NCBI GenBank assembly: GCA_024169445.1
Contig: JALKFA010000001.1
Location: 2,728,001 to 2,792,000 of the forward strand
Length of the DNA stretch: 64,000 nucleotides
Direction: 5' to 3'
Source: Buttiauxella agrestis ATCC 33320
GTDB taxonomy: Bacteria > Pseudomonadota > Gammaproteobacteria > Enterobacterales > Enterobacteriaceae
A program made the position numbers and the translations under genes. Below are positions 9,678 through 17,973 of the stretch, one piece after another. The number at the start of each line of letters is the position of its first letter. Position 1 is the stretch's first letter. Below the pieces are notes generated by a model. The model did no database searches, had not been told where the DNA came from, and saw only the letters and a program-made list of their open reading frames with translations.

Positions 9678-10343
9678 TTATTGCTCAGGCTTATCTTTCA
9701 CCCATTGTAAGAAACGGTCACGAGTGGGTTTGTCTGCTTGTAAAAACCAGTACTTGAGACGCTGTTCGGTTAATGTTTCTGACTGAGGCGGCGGTGTATC
9801 AAGTTCGGATGTGCGCGACAGCAATGTACTATCATCAGCCATCATCGTGGCGAATCCTTTTATTGATGCGACCTTCCCAGATTTGTTGTAAAACTGGGTA
9901 TCTTGCTCGTAATCAATCCCTTGTGGCGTTACTTTTACTGGCAGGATATCAACTTTCAGAGGGATGACTGTGGCACCACCGTCCAGTAACTGGAGATGCG
10001 GAGTACGGTCAAACTCATCACTCTCTTTATCATTTTCAATACGGGGTAAATTAAAATTGACCTGGCTGACCTCCTTAGTGTCGAAACTTACAACTAAAGG
10101 TGGGGATATATAAAGACGTTGTTCACGTGTGTTGGTACGAATATTCTTCTCGACGCGGAATACCAGTTGGTGCGGCCCGTTATCCAGCTCAAGACTATCA
10201 GCCCCTCTTAACAAAGAGCTTGAAACCTTTTTCCCATCAAGCACCAGCAAATCTACATCTGTGGACAAACGTAATGTTGTTGCCCGCAATTCAAGCGGCA
10301 AAAGAGAGATCCAACATATTGCGATAAAGAACACCGTTCTCAT
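9678..10343 (-). CDS. csgI: DUF2057 curli modulator YccT/CsgI
   Basis: A 221-residue secreted protein. The signal peptide [21 protein letters not shown] precedes [19 protein letters not shown], which is nearly identical to the start of mature E. coli YccT. The DUF2057 fold is expected to be beta-rich. YccT has been described as a periplasmic modulator of curli subunit polymerisation in E. coli and Salmonella. The ATG at 10343 follows CAGGAGAAATTG, a good ribosome-binding site; the longer in-frame start would bury the signal peptide. Confidence 0.88.
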   Translation of the reverse strand: MRTVFFIAICWISLLPLELRATTLRLSTDVDLLVLDGKKVSSSLLRGADSLELDNGPHQLVFRVEKNIRTNTREQRLYISPPLVVSFDTKEVSQVNFNLPRIENDKESDEFDRTPHLQLLDGGATVIPLKVDILPVKVTPQGIDYEQDTQFYNKSGKVASIKGFATMMADDSTLLSRTSELDTPPPQSETLTEQRLKYWFLQADKPTRDRFLQWVKDKPEQ

Positions 10344-10529
10344 CAATTTCTCCTGCCATGGGTAAATGGGACTATCCCTTACTGAATGTATCAAAATTTT
10401 TCATAAGGACAGTTCATTAACATATAGACATATTTTCCAAAATTGCTCTACTACCTGTGTATGGGAAAGATGGTGAGTCAGTAGCGGATGGCATACACTT
10501 TTGATAACGAAGTCCCAGCGGAGAGTGTG

Positions 10530-10943
10530 ATGAAACAGGCAGATATCGAAACTATTTTAAAAAGCACCCGAACAATTGCACTGGTGGGAGCCAGTGATAA
10601 ACCAGATCGCCCAAGCTATCGGGTGATGGCATATTTGCTGGATCAAGGATACGAAGTGATTCCCGTGTCACCAAAAGTGGCCGGTAAAACGCTGTTGGGG
10701 CAGCAAGGCTATGGATCTCTTGCAGATATTCCACAGAAAGTGGATATGGTCGATGTCTTTAGAAATTCAGAGGCTGCGTGGGAAGTTGCGAGAGAAGCTA
10801 TTGCTATCGGTGCAAAAACGTTGTGGATGCAGTTAGGCGTCATCAATGAGCAGGCTGCCGTGCTGGCACAGGATGCCGGTTTAAACGTGGTGATGGACAA
10901 ATGCCCGGCAATTGAAATTCCTCGCTTAGGCCTGGCTAAATAA
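10530..10943 (+). CDS. yccU: CoA-binding domain protein YccU
   Basis: A 137-residue Rossmann-like CoA-binding protein, identical in length to E. coli YccU. It contains [19 protein letters not shown] (nucleotide-binding loop), [30 protein letters not shown] and [13 protein letters not shown]. The family resembles the CoA-binding domain of succinyl-CoA synthetase, but no reaction is established. The start [10 protein letters not shown] after GGAGAGTG matches E. coli MKETDIAGIL; an in-frame ATG 42 bases upstream is less likely. Confidence 0.9.
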   Translation: MKQADIETILKSTRTIALVGASDKPDRPSYRVMAYLLDQGYEVIPVSPKVAGKTLLGQQGYGSLADIPQKVDMVDVFRNSEAAWEVAREAIAIGAKTLWMQLGVINEQAAVLAQDAGLNVVMDKCPAIEIPRLGLAK

Positions 10944-10944
10944 T

Positions 10945-10972
10945 TAAAAAACCCCGCAATTGCGGGGTTTTT
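10945..10972. terminator. Bidirectional terminator between yccU and hspQ
   Basis: A perfect palindrome ACCCCGCAATTGCGGGGT (10951-10968) flanked by an A tract on the left and T5 on the right. It terminates yccU rightward. On the other strand it serves hspQ, whose stop codon lies only a few bases away. Confidence 0.88.
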
Positions 10973-10973
10973 G

Positions 10974-11291
10974 CTAATTACGCAGGCGAGGTGCCTGAAG
11001 CTGTTGCCGTATCGAAGCCGCCAATTCATCCATTGACGGTTGTTCGGGATGCTCGTCTTGTGACTCCCCACTTAACTGGGCTTCAGCAAGATAGGTGTGC
11101 ACTGCCTGGCCATCATCATCTTCCATTACTACATGATACCAGGGTGCACGACGGAGGGCATCATTGTCGGCCAGATCATCTTCTGCGGGTTCATCCAGAG
11201 AGTATTCTGGGTCGATATCGACCACCACTCCCAGATATCCCAGCAAAGAATGTCTTACTTGCTGGCCAATGCCGAATTTGCTGGCAATCAT
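10974..11291 (-). CDS. hspQ: Heat-shock protein HspQ
   Basis: A 105-residue protein, the same length as E. coli HspQ (YccV). It opens with [19 protein letters not shown] and contains [25 protein letters not shown], the YccV/hemimethylated DNA-binding-like fold. HspQ is heat-induced and has been reported as an adaptor or specificity factor for Lon. The ATG at 11291 lies 5 bases after AGGAGG; an overlapping GTG is inside the ribosome-binding site and is not the start. Confidence 0.95.
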   Translation of the reverse strand: MIASKFGIGQQVRHSLLGYLGVVVDIDPEYSLDEPAEDDLADNDALRRAPWYHVVMEDDDGQAVHTYLAEAQLSGESQDEHPEQPSMDELAASIRQQLQAPRLRN

Positions 11292-11351
11292 AGTCACCTC
11301 CTGAGAAACATTACCTGCAATTAATGTGCGGGCAACTTCCTGCTTTTCAAG

Positions 11352-12542
11352 TTACATGACGCGACAGGCAAACCCTTTCAGATACAACCCTTCCGGATAG
11401 GTGGCGATCACGGGGTGATCGGCGGCCTGACGGAACTGCTCTATAAATTGTACATCACGCCCGGCGTCTACGGCGGCATCGGCAATGATTTTCTGGAATA
11501 AATCTGTCGTCATTAAACCTGAGCAGGAGAACGTCATCAGAATGCCACCCGGATTCAACAACTGGATTGCCAGCATGTTGATATCTTTATAACCCCGGCA
11601 AGCGCCCATCAGCTGGTTCTTGTTTTCGACAAACTTAGGTGGGTCCATAATAATAACGTCGAACTTCTCACCCAGATCGCGGTATTTGCGCAGCAGTTTG
11701 AACACATCATCACGCACGAATTCGGCTTTGCTCAGGTCGAGTTTGTTCAGCTCAACGTTTTGCTTTGCAACATCCAGAGCATCCTGAGAGGTATCAACAC
11801 TGACAACCTGCTGACATCCGCCCATCAGTGCGGAAACTGCAAAACCACCGGTATAAGAGAAGCAGTTCAACACACGCTTATCTTTCACATACTGGCGAGT
11901 CGCAAAGCGGCTGTCGCGCTGATCAAGGTAGTAACCAGTTTTATGGCCACCTTTAATATCAACCAGCAGCTTCATGCCATGTTCTTCGATTGGCAACAAG
12001 TCAGGTGGCAATTCACCGCTCACTGGGCCTTGCGTCAATTCCATGCCTTCTTTCTTACGCACCGCAACATCTGAGCGGTCATAGATAGCGCATTCTGGAT
12101 AGAGATTTTGCAGTGCAGCGACCAGAGCAGGGCGTTGGTATTCTGCGCCAGCGGACAGCAATTGCAGTACAAGGAAATTACCGAAGCGGTCAATCGTCAC
12201 ACCTGGCAGGCCATCAGATTCGCCGGCAATCAAACGATAGCTGTCTAACCCATCGCGAGTCGCCAGCCATTCGCGCCACTGCTGCGCTTGCTGCAAACGG
12301 CGAGTGAAGAAGGCAATATCAATGTTTTCGTTGGCATCAAAAGTCCAGACGCGCGCACGGATTTGCGAAGAAGGAGAATAGGCGGCACGTGCCAACCATT
12401 TTCCCTGGCTGTCGACAACATCAATTGTTTCGCCGAGATTAGCTTTGCCTTCCATACGTGCGACGGCACCAGAAAACACCCACGGATGACGGCGCAATAA
12501 CGATTTTTCGCGCCCTTTGGTTAACACTAAACGTACACTCAT
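11352..12542 (-). CDS. rlmI: 23S rRNA m5C1962 methyltransferase RlmI
   Basis: A 396-residue enzyme, identical in length to E. coli RlmI (YccW). The N-terminal PUA domain (about 1-75, including [16 protein letters not shown]) precedes a beta-rich EEHGM linker and a Rossmann methyltransferase domain. The SAM-binding loop [16 protein letters not shown] is near residue 225. [12 protein letters not shown] and the cysteine in MTFSCSG are the motif IV and motif VI elements of m5C methylases. It modifies C1962 of 23S rRNA. It is divergent from yccX. Confidence 0.96.
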   Translation of the reverse strand: MSVRLVLTKGREKSLLRRHPWVFSGAVARMEGKANLGETIDVVDSQGKWLARAAYSPSSQIRARVWTFDANENIDIAFFTRRLQQAQQWREWLATRDGLDSYRLIAGESDGLPGVTIDRFGNFLVLQLLSAGAEYQRPALVAALQNLYPECAIYDRSDVAVRKKEGMELTQGPVSGELPPDLLPIEEHGMKLLVDIKGGHKTGYYLDQRDSRFATRQYVKDKRVLNCFSYTGGFAVSALMGGCQQVVSVDTSQDALDVAKQNVELNKLDLSKAEFVRDDVFKLLRKYRDLGEKFDVIIMDPPKFVENKNQLMGACRGYKDINMLAIQLLNPGGILMTFSCSGLMTTDLFQKIIADAAVDAGRDVQFIEQFRQAADHPVIATYPEGLYLKGFACRVM

Positions 12543-12632
12543 AATTTGCTATGCTTTCTTGCTAAGATTTGGGCGTCATTTTCCGGTTAACACCGGCTAA
12601 ATGCAACGTAAGAACCCGAAACGGAGGAAGTT

Positions 12633-12914
12633 ATGACCACAGTATGCACACTTGCCTGGGTCCACGGCCTGGTTCAGGGGGTTGGTTTTCGCTACAGCAC
12701 ACAACGTGAGGCACTAAAACTGGGTTTAACCGGTTATGCCCGTAACATGGATGATGGTAGCGTTGAGGTATTAGCCTGCGGTGATGCACCACAGGTTGAA
12801 AAGCTTATCGCGTGGCTAAAAGCAGGAGGGCCGCGCAGTGCCCGGGTTGATAAAGTGCTGACTGAGCCTCACCAACCCGACCGCCAAGGGACAGACTTTA
12901 GTATTCGCTACTAA
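12633..12914 (+). CDS. yccX: Acylphosphatase YccX
   Basis: A 93-residue acylphosphatase (E. coli 92 aa). It carries the phosphate-binding loop [14 protein letters not shown] with the catalytic arginine, and [17 protein letters not shown] with the catalytic asparagine. It hydrolyses carboxyl-phosphate bonds such as acetyl phosphate or carbamoyl phosphate. The start follows GGAGGAAGTT. It overlaps the 3' end of tusE by 4 bases, convergent. Confidence 0.95.
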   Translation: MTTVCTLAWVHGLVQGVGFRYSTQREALKLGLTGYARNMDDGSVEVLACGDAPQVEKLIAWLKAGGPRSARVDKVLTEPHQPDRQGTDFSIRY

Positions 12915-13240
12915 ATACACTTCACCGGCTTTGGCAGACCGGCAATTTTTGTCGCCTGTTTGGCCGGCCCTTTCGGGAACAAACGGTATAGATAGCGGCT
13001 ATTACCTTTCTCTTCGCCGAATTTATTCGCCATCGCTTTGACCAGCATACGAATAGCCGGAGAAGTATTAAATTCCAGGTAAAACTCACGTACGAAGCGC
13101 ACTACTTCCCAGTGCTCTACTGCCAGCGTAATGCCTTCGTTTGCCGCAATCACTTCGGCAAGCGGCTCGCTCCACTCGTGGCTATTTTTCAGATAACCAT
13201 CGGCATCGGTTTCGATTTCTCGGCCTTCAAACATCAACAT
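12911..13240 (-). CDS. tusE: Sulfurtransferase TusE
   Basis: A 109-residue DsrC-family protein, identical in length to E. coli TusE. The conserved penultimate cysteine is present in the C-terminal KPVKCI. It accepts sulfur from TusBCD and passes it to MnmA for 2-thiouridine formation in t[24 protein letters not shown] and [22 protein letters not shown] are highly conserved. It lies alone, downstream of yccA on the same strand but separated from it by a terminator. Confidence 0.96.
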   Translation of the reverse strand: MLMFEGREIETDADGYLKNSHEWSEPLAEVIAANEGITLAVEHWEVVRFVREFYLEFNTSPAIRMLVKAMANKFGEEKGNSRYLYRLFPKGPAKQATKIAGLPKPVKCI

Positions 13241-13296
13241 AATTATTCTTTGCTCCAGACAAACTGGCCGCAGTGTAGCAAATTTTAAGGTGTCAG

Positions 13297-13331
13297 AAAA
13301 AATAAAGCCCCGCGATTAAGCGAGGCTTTAT
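13297..13331 (-). terminator. Terminator downstream of yccA
   Basis: Read on the minus strand: AATAAAGCC, a GC-rich loop segment, then GGCTTTATTTTTT. The outer stem AATAAAGCC/GGCTTTATT ends in a T tract. It separates yccA from tusE. Confidence 0.75.
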
Positions 13332-13349
13332 TGGCACCACAACCGATGA

Positions 13350-14009
13350 TTAATCGCGGCTTGCGAAGCCCAGAATGCTCAACAGGCTGATAAAGATGTT
13401 GTACAGAGAAACATACAAGCTCACTGTTGCGCGAATATAGTTAGTTTCGCCACCACGAATGATGTTGCTGGTCTCAAACAAAATGGCGCCGGATGAGATC
13501 AGGATGAACACCGCGCTAATTGCCAGGTGCAGGGCAGGTAATTGCAGGAAGATATTCGCAACCATACCGACCAACACAACGACGACACCCGCCATCAGCA
13601 TGCCGCCGAGGAAGGACATATCCTTACGGGTGGTCAGCACATACGCCGAACAGCTGAAGAATACCAACGCGGTACCACCCAACGCCATGCCAATCACATC
13701 GCCCATACCGGCGGAAATATATGAGTTAAGCATCGGCCCGAGGATATAACCCAGGAAGCCTGTGAACGCGAATGCTGCCAGAATGCCCGTTGGTTTATCA
13801 GCCAGACGGTAGGTTAAAAACATCAGACCATACATGCCGACCAGCGTCAAAATCAGGCCCGGAGATGGCAGCATCAACACGGTGCTGGCGGTTGCGGTAA
13901 TCGCAGAAAATGCCAGCGTCAGGCTGAGCAGGAAATAGGTATTACGCAGTACCTTGTGGGTACTCAGCAGTGACGAACGGTCACGCGAGGAAGTAATTAT
14001 GCGATCCAT
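13350..14009 (-). CDS. yccA: BAX inhibitor-1 family membrane protein YccA
   Basis: A 219-residue membrane protein with seven hydrophobic segments (for example [32 protein letters not shown] and [15 protein letters not shown]). This is the Bax inhibitor-1 (UPF0005) fold, and length and sequence match E. coli YccA. YccA is both a substrate and a modulator of the FtsH protease in the inner membrane. In E. coli it is part of the envelope-stress response. It is transcribed alone from upstream of 14009. Confidence 0.95.
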   Translation of the reverse strand: MDRIITSSRDRSSLLSTHKVLRNTYFLLSLTLAFSAITATASTVLMLPSPGLILTLVGMYGLMFLTYRLADKPTGILAAFAFTGFLGYILGPMLNSYISAGMGDVIGMALGGTALVFFSCSAYVLTTRKDMSFLGGMLMAGVVVVLVGMVANIFLQLPALHLAISAVFILISSGAILFETSNIIRGGETNYIRATVSLYVSLYNIFISLLSILGFASRD

Positions 14010-14234
14010 TCAGAAACTCTCTCTTATGGCAGGTGGTTATAGTGGCTGAGAATAATAGTCTCCTTTATTGCAAGAAAGCCCTTTTACCCATCTTTACCTT
14101 GCCTTATTTGCATAACAGACCGGACATGCGTCATAAAATTCACTTATATGTGGCTGAAAATTATTGCTTAAATTAATACTGTTGCTAAGAGTGTTAACCG
14201 TACCGTCGTTAATAACTCAAATAAGGCGTGTGTA

Positions 14235-15863
14235 ATGAAAGCTAATAACCACAACATTTTTATAAAATCGATTATCGCTATTGGATTGGCTAGCGCAGTT
14301 TCTGGGGCGTGGGCCGCGAACGTACCCGCGGGTACGGAACTGGCTGCAAAACAAGAATTGGTGCGTAACAATGGCAGTGAACCTGCCTCGCTTGATCCTC
14401 ATAAAGTCGAAAGTGACGTTGAATTTAACATCATTAGCGATTTTTTTGATGGGCTGGTGTCTGTGCGTAACGACGGTTCGATTGAGCCGAGACTAGCTGA
14501 ACGATGGGAGGAGAAGGACAACACTATCTGGACGTTCCATCTTCGTCCCGGCCTTAAGTGGTCTAACGGTGAGCCGATAACCGCTGAAGATGTGGTCTGG
14601 AGTTGGCAGCGTTTGGTTGACCCGAAAACAGCATCACCTTATGCCAGTTATCCCGGTGGGATGCACATCGCCAACGCTGCGGATATCGCACTTGGAAAGC
14701 AGTCACCTGATACGCTGGGGGTTAAGGCTCTTGATGCCACCACGATACAAGTTACGCTGACTCAACCCACAGCTGCGTTTCTTGCCATGCTGGCGCACCC
14801 GTCTATGGTGCCTGTCGACAAAGCAGTGGTTGAGAAGATTGGTGATAAATGGACGCAGCCGGGTAATTTCGTCAGCAGCGCTGCTTATACACTGGCGCAA
14901 TGGGTAGTGAACGAGAAAGTGATCGGCGAGCGTAACAAACAATACTGGGACGACAGCCACACAGTTATTAATAAAGTGACTTATTTGCCTATCGCTTCAG
15001 AAACGGCAGACATCAATCGTTATAAAGCAGGTGAGATTGATATTGTTTATACCTTATCGCAAACGCAATTTGGCTCGCTCAAAAAATCCATTCCAGACCA
15101 GGTTCATGTTACGCCGAAACTGGCGACCTACTATTACGAGTTCAACACCACTAAAGCCCCGTTCAATGACCCACGTGTACGTCGTGCGCTGAACATGGCG
15201 CTCGATAAAGACATCATCGCCGAGAAAGTTTTAGGGCAGGGGCAAACGCCTGCGTGGGTTGTCAGCCAGAAGAACATCGGCGGGGTGGAGATAAAATCTC
15301 CTGAATATGCGAGTTGGAGCCACGAGAAGCGCGTCGCTGAAGCCAAAAAACTACTGGAAGAGGCGGGATTCAATGCTTCACATCCGCTGAGCTTTAACTT
15401 GCTCTACAACACTTCAGAAAACCACAAACGGATTGCCATCACCGTCAGTTCAATGTGGAGCAAAAATCTGGGCGTAGAAGCGAAGCTGCAAAACCAGGAA
15501 TGGAAAACCATGCTTGATACTATGCACAACGGGACTTTCGACGTTGTGCGCTATGCGTGGGTAGCTGATTACGATGATGCCTCTACCTTCCTCAATACCT
15601 TCCGTACAGGTAATAGTGAGAACAACTCGAAATACAGCAACGCGCAGTACGATGAAGCACTGCTAAACGCGGCAAAAGCTAGCACCGTTGAGGAACGCGG
15701 CAAGTTCTACCAACAAGCTGAGGACAAACTGGCGGAAGATGTGCCAGCCATTCCGGTTTATCACTATGTCTTAGCCCAGCTAGTGAAACCGTTTGTCGGC
15801 GGATACGCGCCAAACAACCGCGGTGTGTACTACACCAAAGATATGTACATCAAAAAACACTAA
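14235..15863 (+). CDS. Oligopeptide-binding protein, OppA/MppA family
   Basis: A 542-residue periplasmic SBP_bac_5 protein. The signal peptide MKANNHNIFIKSIIAIGLASAVSGAWA precedes ANVPAGTELAAKQELVRNNGSE. The body follows OppA closely (PASLDPHKVESD, WTFHLRPGLKWSNGEP, TYLPIASETADINRYK, LLYNTSENHKRIAI, QNQEWKTMLDTMHNGTFDVVR) and ends in YTKDMYIKKH. It is about as long as E. coli OppA (543 aa) and MppA (537 aa). No permease or ATPase genes are adjacent, so it probably feeds an Opp system encoded elsewhere, as MppA does. It differs from OppA in several ligand-pocket regions, so its peptide preference cannot be read. It is not at this position in K-12. Confidence 0.85.
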   Translation: MKANNHNIFIKSIIAIGLASAVSGAWAANVPAGTELAAKQELVRNNGSEPASLDPHKVESDVEFNIISDFFDGLVSVRNDGSIEPRLAERWEEKDNTIWTFHLRPGLKWSNGEPITAEDVVWSWQRLVDPKTASPYASYPGGMHIANAADIALGKQSPDTLGVKALDATTIQVTLTQPTAAFLAMLAHPSMVPVDKAVVEKIGDKWTQPGNFVSSAAYTLAQWVVNEKVIGERNKQYWDDSHTVINKVTYLPIASETADINRYKAGEIDIVYTLSQTQFGSLKKSIPDQVHVTPKLATYYYEFNTTKAPFNDPRVRRALNMALDKDIIAEKVLGQGQTPAWVVSQKNIGGVEIKSPEYASWSHEKRVAEAKKLLEEAGFNASHPLSFNLLYNTSENHKRIAITVSSMWSKNLGVEAKLQNQEWKTMLDTMHNGTFDVVRYAWVADYDDASTFLNTFRTGNSENNSKYSNAQYDEALLNAAKASTVEERGKFYQQAEDKLAEDVPAIPVYHYVLAQLVKPFVGGYAPNNRGVYYTKDMYIKKH

Positions 15864-15871
15864 AGCCCATT

Positions 15872-15905
15872 TCATTGCGGGACGCCGATCTCGCAATGAT
15901 TTGTG
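15872..15905 (+). terminator. Possible terminator after the oppA-like gene
   Basis: TCATTGCG (15872-15879) and CGCAATGA (15892-15899) can form an 8-bp stem around a 12-base loop, followed by a short T-rich stretch (TTTGTGATGTT). The T run is weak. Confidence 0.45.
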
Positions 15906-15965
15906 ATGTTAAACTAATCAAATTGTTGGAGTTTCACTCAAACAACACAGGTTTGGTGATTTATC

Positions 15966-16022
15966 AGGCGAACGAACAAAATCGTGCTTTACAGGAAGTA
16001 TCGGGATGTTTATAGTTCGCCT
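15966..16022 (+). promoter_or_regulatory. Promoter of tRNA-Ser copy 1, bracketed by an inverted repeat
   Basis: -35 TTTACA (15988-15993), 17-base spacer, -10 TATAGT (16011-16016), then a GC-rich discriminator (TCGCCTCG), as expected for a stable-RNA promoter under stringent control. AGGCGAAC (15966-15973) and GTTCGCCT (16015-16022) form an 8-bp inverted repeat spanning the whole core promoter. Confidence 0.8.
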
Positions 16023-16026
16023 CGTT

Positions 16027-16114
16027 GGAAGCGTGGCCGAGTGGTTGAAGGCACCGGTCTTGAAAACCGGCGATCCGAAAGGGTTCTAGAGTTCGAATCT
16101 CTACGCTTCCACCA
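16027..16114 (+). tRNA. serT: tRNA-Ser (anticodon UGA), copy 1
   Basis: 88 bases including the encoded CCA. The acceptor stem GGAAGCG pairs with CGCTTCC. The anticodon loop contains CTTGAAAA with anticodon TGA, there is a long variable arm typical of serine tRNAs, and the T-loop is TTCGAAT. The sequence is nearly identical to E. coli serT. Confidence 0.97.
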
Positions 16115-16120
16115 ACATTC

Positions 16121-16155
16121 AAGCCCTAGCTTAGAAATAAGCTGGGGCTTTTTCG
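16121..16155 (+). terminator. Terminator after tRNA-Ser copy 1
   Basis: A 13-bp stem (16121-16133 with 16138-16150, one G-T pair) closed by a GAAA loop and followed by a T tract. Confidence 0.85.
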
Positions 16156-16219
16156 TTTCTGCTTGTTTGCTTCTGGTTGTCGATGTTTCACGCAAATAAA
16201 CCAGATTTGATGATTTTTC

Positions 16220-16276
16220 AGGCGAACGAACAAAATCGCACTTTACAGAAAGTATCGGGATGTTTATAGTTCGCCT
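16220..16276 (+). promoter_or_regulatory. Promoter of tRNA-Ser copy 2, bracketed by an inverted repeat
   Basis: -35 TTTACA (16242-16247), 17-base spacer, -10 TATAGT (16265-16270). The same AGGCGAAC/GTTCGCCT inverted repeat (16220-16227, 16269-16276) as in copy 1 is retained exactly, although nearby bases differ. Confidence 0.8.
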
Positions 16277-16280
16277 CGTT

Positions 16281-16368
16281 GGAAGCGTGGCCGAGTGGTT
16301 GAAGGCACCGGTCTTGAAAACCGGCGATCCGAAAGGGTTCTAGAGTTCGAATCTCTACGCTTCCACCA
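16281..16368 (+). tRNA. serT: tRNA-Ser (anticodon UGA), copy 2
   Basis: 88 bases, identical to copy 1 from the first base to CCA. It is the last core-type gene before the ter island, so its 3' end is the natural candidate for an island attachment site, although no second copy of that end was found to the right. Confidence 0.97.
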
Positions 16369-16375
16369 ACATTCG

Positions 16376-16405
16376 AAGGGGTTGCCGAAAGGCGACCCCT
16401 TTTTG
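16376..16405 (+). terminator. Terminator after tRNA-Ser copy 2
   Basis: A 10-bp stem AGGGGTTGCC (16377-16386) with GGCGACCCCT (16391-16400), GAAA loop, then T5. It is unrelated in sequence to the terminator of copy 1. Confidence 0.88.
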
Positions 16406-16443
16406 CTTTTATATTGTTTTACCCGTCGGTGATCACAACAACA

Positions 16444-17943
16444 TTAGTTTTCAACTAACTGGACAACGATAAGTCGGCCACCTTCTTCCTGGCTAAGAAC
16501 AAATTGCTTACCGTCTGTTAATTCAAGTTTATCCCCAATCGCCACAACCTTTTTATCTGGCAACGACAATAGCCCGGAAATTCCTTCGTTTACCAACCAC
16601 CACTGCTGATTATGAAAAACGAAATAGCCTACACGCTTTTTCTGAGCTTCGGTCGTGCGTTCGTTAGGGGCAACAAGTCTGTTCACGTGCCATGCGAAAA
16701 GTGACTGTCCATCCCAAACCATTAAACGATGATCGTCCGGGCGATAACTGCCCGCTTTCCGGGAAGAGTACAAATTCAAAATCGGTAATTTCCCCTTATA
16801 GGCAGTGCCGCAATACGGACATACCGGTTTTGTTTTACCGGAGAAAACATACCATTTTTGTTCGCAGCTTTTGTTCTGACAGGGTTGGATGAGATCAACA
16901 GTCTTCACCAATGCAGTTTCCCACTCATCAGCAGTAGGACGAGCAGAAGGGGTATGCAGCCCATCAATGAATGCTTTCTCGAATAGCGGCGTCAGATAAG
17001 GTCCCATAATGTTGTAAGGGATCTTTTGGGGATCAGCCCAGGGTAATGAAAAAGGACTCACTTGATTGAGTTTTACGGTGTTACTTTTATCGGTAGGATG
17101 CTCAATAAATAGGGCTTTCTCACCCATTGAAAGTGACTCATCGCGCATCTCGTCATCCATGTCGTGGATTTTCCCACCACGCAGAGGGTGTCGATAAAAC
17201 AAATACATGTAGATCAGCACTGACAGAGCATGGCGATCGGTTGAAATACTCGGCAGAAACCTTGCTGGATCGTCTTTCTGTAAATGGCTCGTTTTTACCA
17301 CCTCCGGCGCGATAAAATCCGGTGTGCCGACCACATCAGGTGGATATTTACCGGGCACCACGAGACCATCAATATCAATAATGCAGGCATGTCCCTGTTC
17401 CGGGTCAATCAGAACATTTTTATAGCTCAGATCACTGTGGCAGAGTCCGGCCGCATGCATTCTCCTGACGGCTCTTGTCAGTAAAAGGCACACTTTTAGG
17501 TAGCTGAGCAAATTACCGCGTTCACGAGGATCTAAAAATTTGTTCTGATTATTTGCACTTGCGAACCATTTGCCTTCTTTTTCACGCCCCTTGATGCCAA
17601 GGAAATCGTTATTTTTTGAACCAAACTTAAAGAAAAAATGGTTTCGATAAGTCGGCACCACGACACCAATTTTACCTTCGTGTTCCACAACATGGGTTGG
17701 CCAGCGGAATAACTCTTTCCAGTAGTCTCCTCCTGATTGTTCAAAAATACTTTGTCGATACCGGCCAGTAATCATATCGATACGTTCTCTGGCCTGCCCG
17801 ATTTGCGATTTTTTGTAAAAGGCGACGACATATGACTTGTCTGGGGAGAAGTACACGTCCTTCATCCCACCGGATCCAATAATTTCATCGACAAACTGGA
17901 CGGTTTCACCATCCTTTGTCACACAAGTAATAATATTTGCCAT
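16444..17943 (-). CDS. Ter-associated protein kinase with zinc ribbon and C-terminal FHA-like region
   Basis: A 499-residue protein. Residues about 15-310 form a eukaryotic-type kinase domain: glycine loop IGSGGMKDVYF, beta-3 VVAFYKK, catalytic loop HSDLSYKNVLID (HxD with serine in place of arginine), IDIDGLVVPG for the DFG loop, and VGTPDFIAPEVV for the APE element. A zinc ribbon follows (CQNKSC then CPYC, about 350-385). The last 110 residues form a beta-rich region with an FHA-like look. It is the last gene of the terY1-terX-terY2-terY3-PP2C-kinase operon, 30 bases after the phosphatase. Kinase, PP2C and TerY together form the TerY-P triad described for Ter systems. Its target is unknown. 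Confidence 0.8.
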   Translation of the reverse strand: MANIITCVTKDGETVQFVDEIIGSGGMKDVYFSPDKSYVVAFYKKSQIGQARERIDMITGRYRQSIFEQSGGDYWKELFRWPTHVVEHEGKIGVVVPTYRNHFFFKFGSKNNDFLGIKGREKEGKWFASANNQNKFLDPRERGNLLSYLKVCLLLTRAVRRMHAAGLCHSDLSYKNVLIDPEQGHACIIDIDGLVVPGKYPPDVVGTPDFIAPEVVKTSHLQKDDPARFLPSISTDRHALSVLIYMYLFYRHPLRGGKIHDMDDEMRDESLSMGEKALFIEHPTDKSNTVKLNQVSPFSLPWADPQKIPYNIMGPYLTPLFEKAFIDGLHTPSARPTADEWETALVKTVDLIQPCQNKSCEQKWYVFSGKTKPVCPYCGTAYKGKLPILNLYSSRKAGSYRPDDHRLMVWDGQSLFAWHVNRLVAPNERTTEAQKKRVGYFVFHNQQWWLVNEGISGLLSLPDKKVVAIGDKLELTDGKQFVLSQEEGGRLIVVQLVEN

Positions 17944-17973
17944 TAATAACCACCAGCGATGAGGTTCGTTCCG

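Larger units (their letters stand above)
15923..16374 (+). repeat. Tandem duplication carrying promoter plus tRNA-Ser
   Basis: Positions 15923-16120 and 16177-16374 are two diverged copies with a constant offset of 254 bases. Each has the upstream flank, promoter, leader, the whole tRNA gene and six following bases. The tRNA bodies are identical; the upstream parts differ at scattered positions. The two copies end in unrelated terminators. Confidence 0.9.

Noticed and set aside
15984-16199. Short frames on both strands across the first tRNA-Ser
   Set aside because: They run through the tRNA, its promoter and its terminator and cannot be genes.
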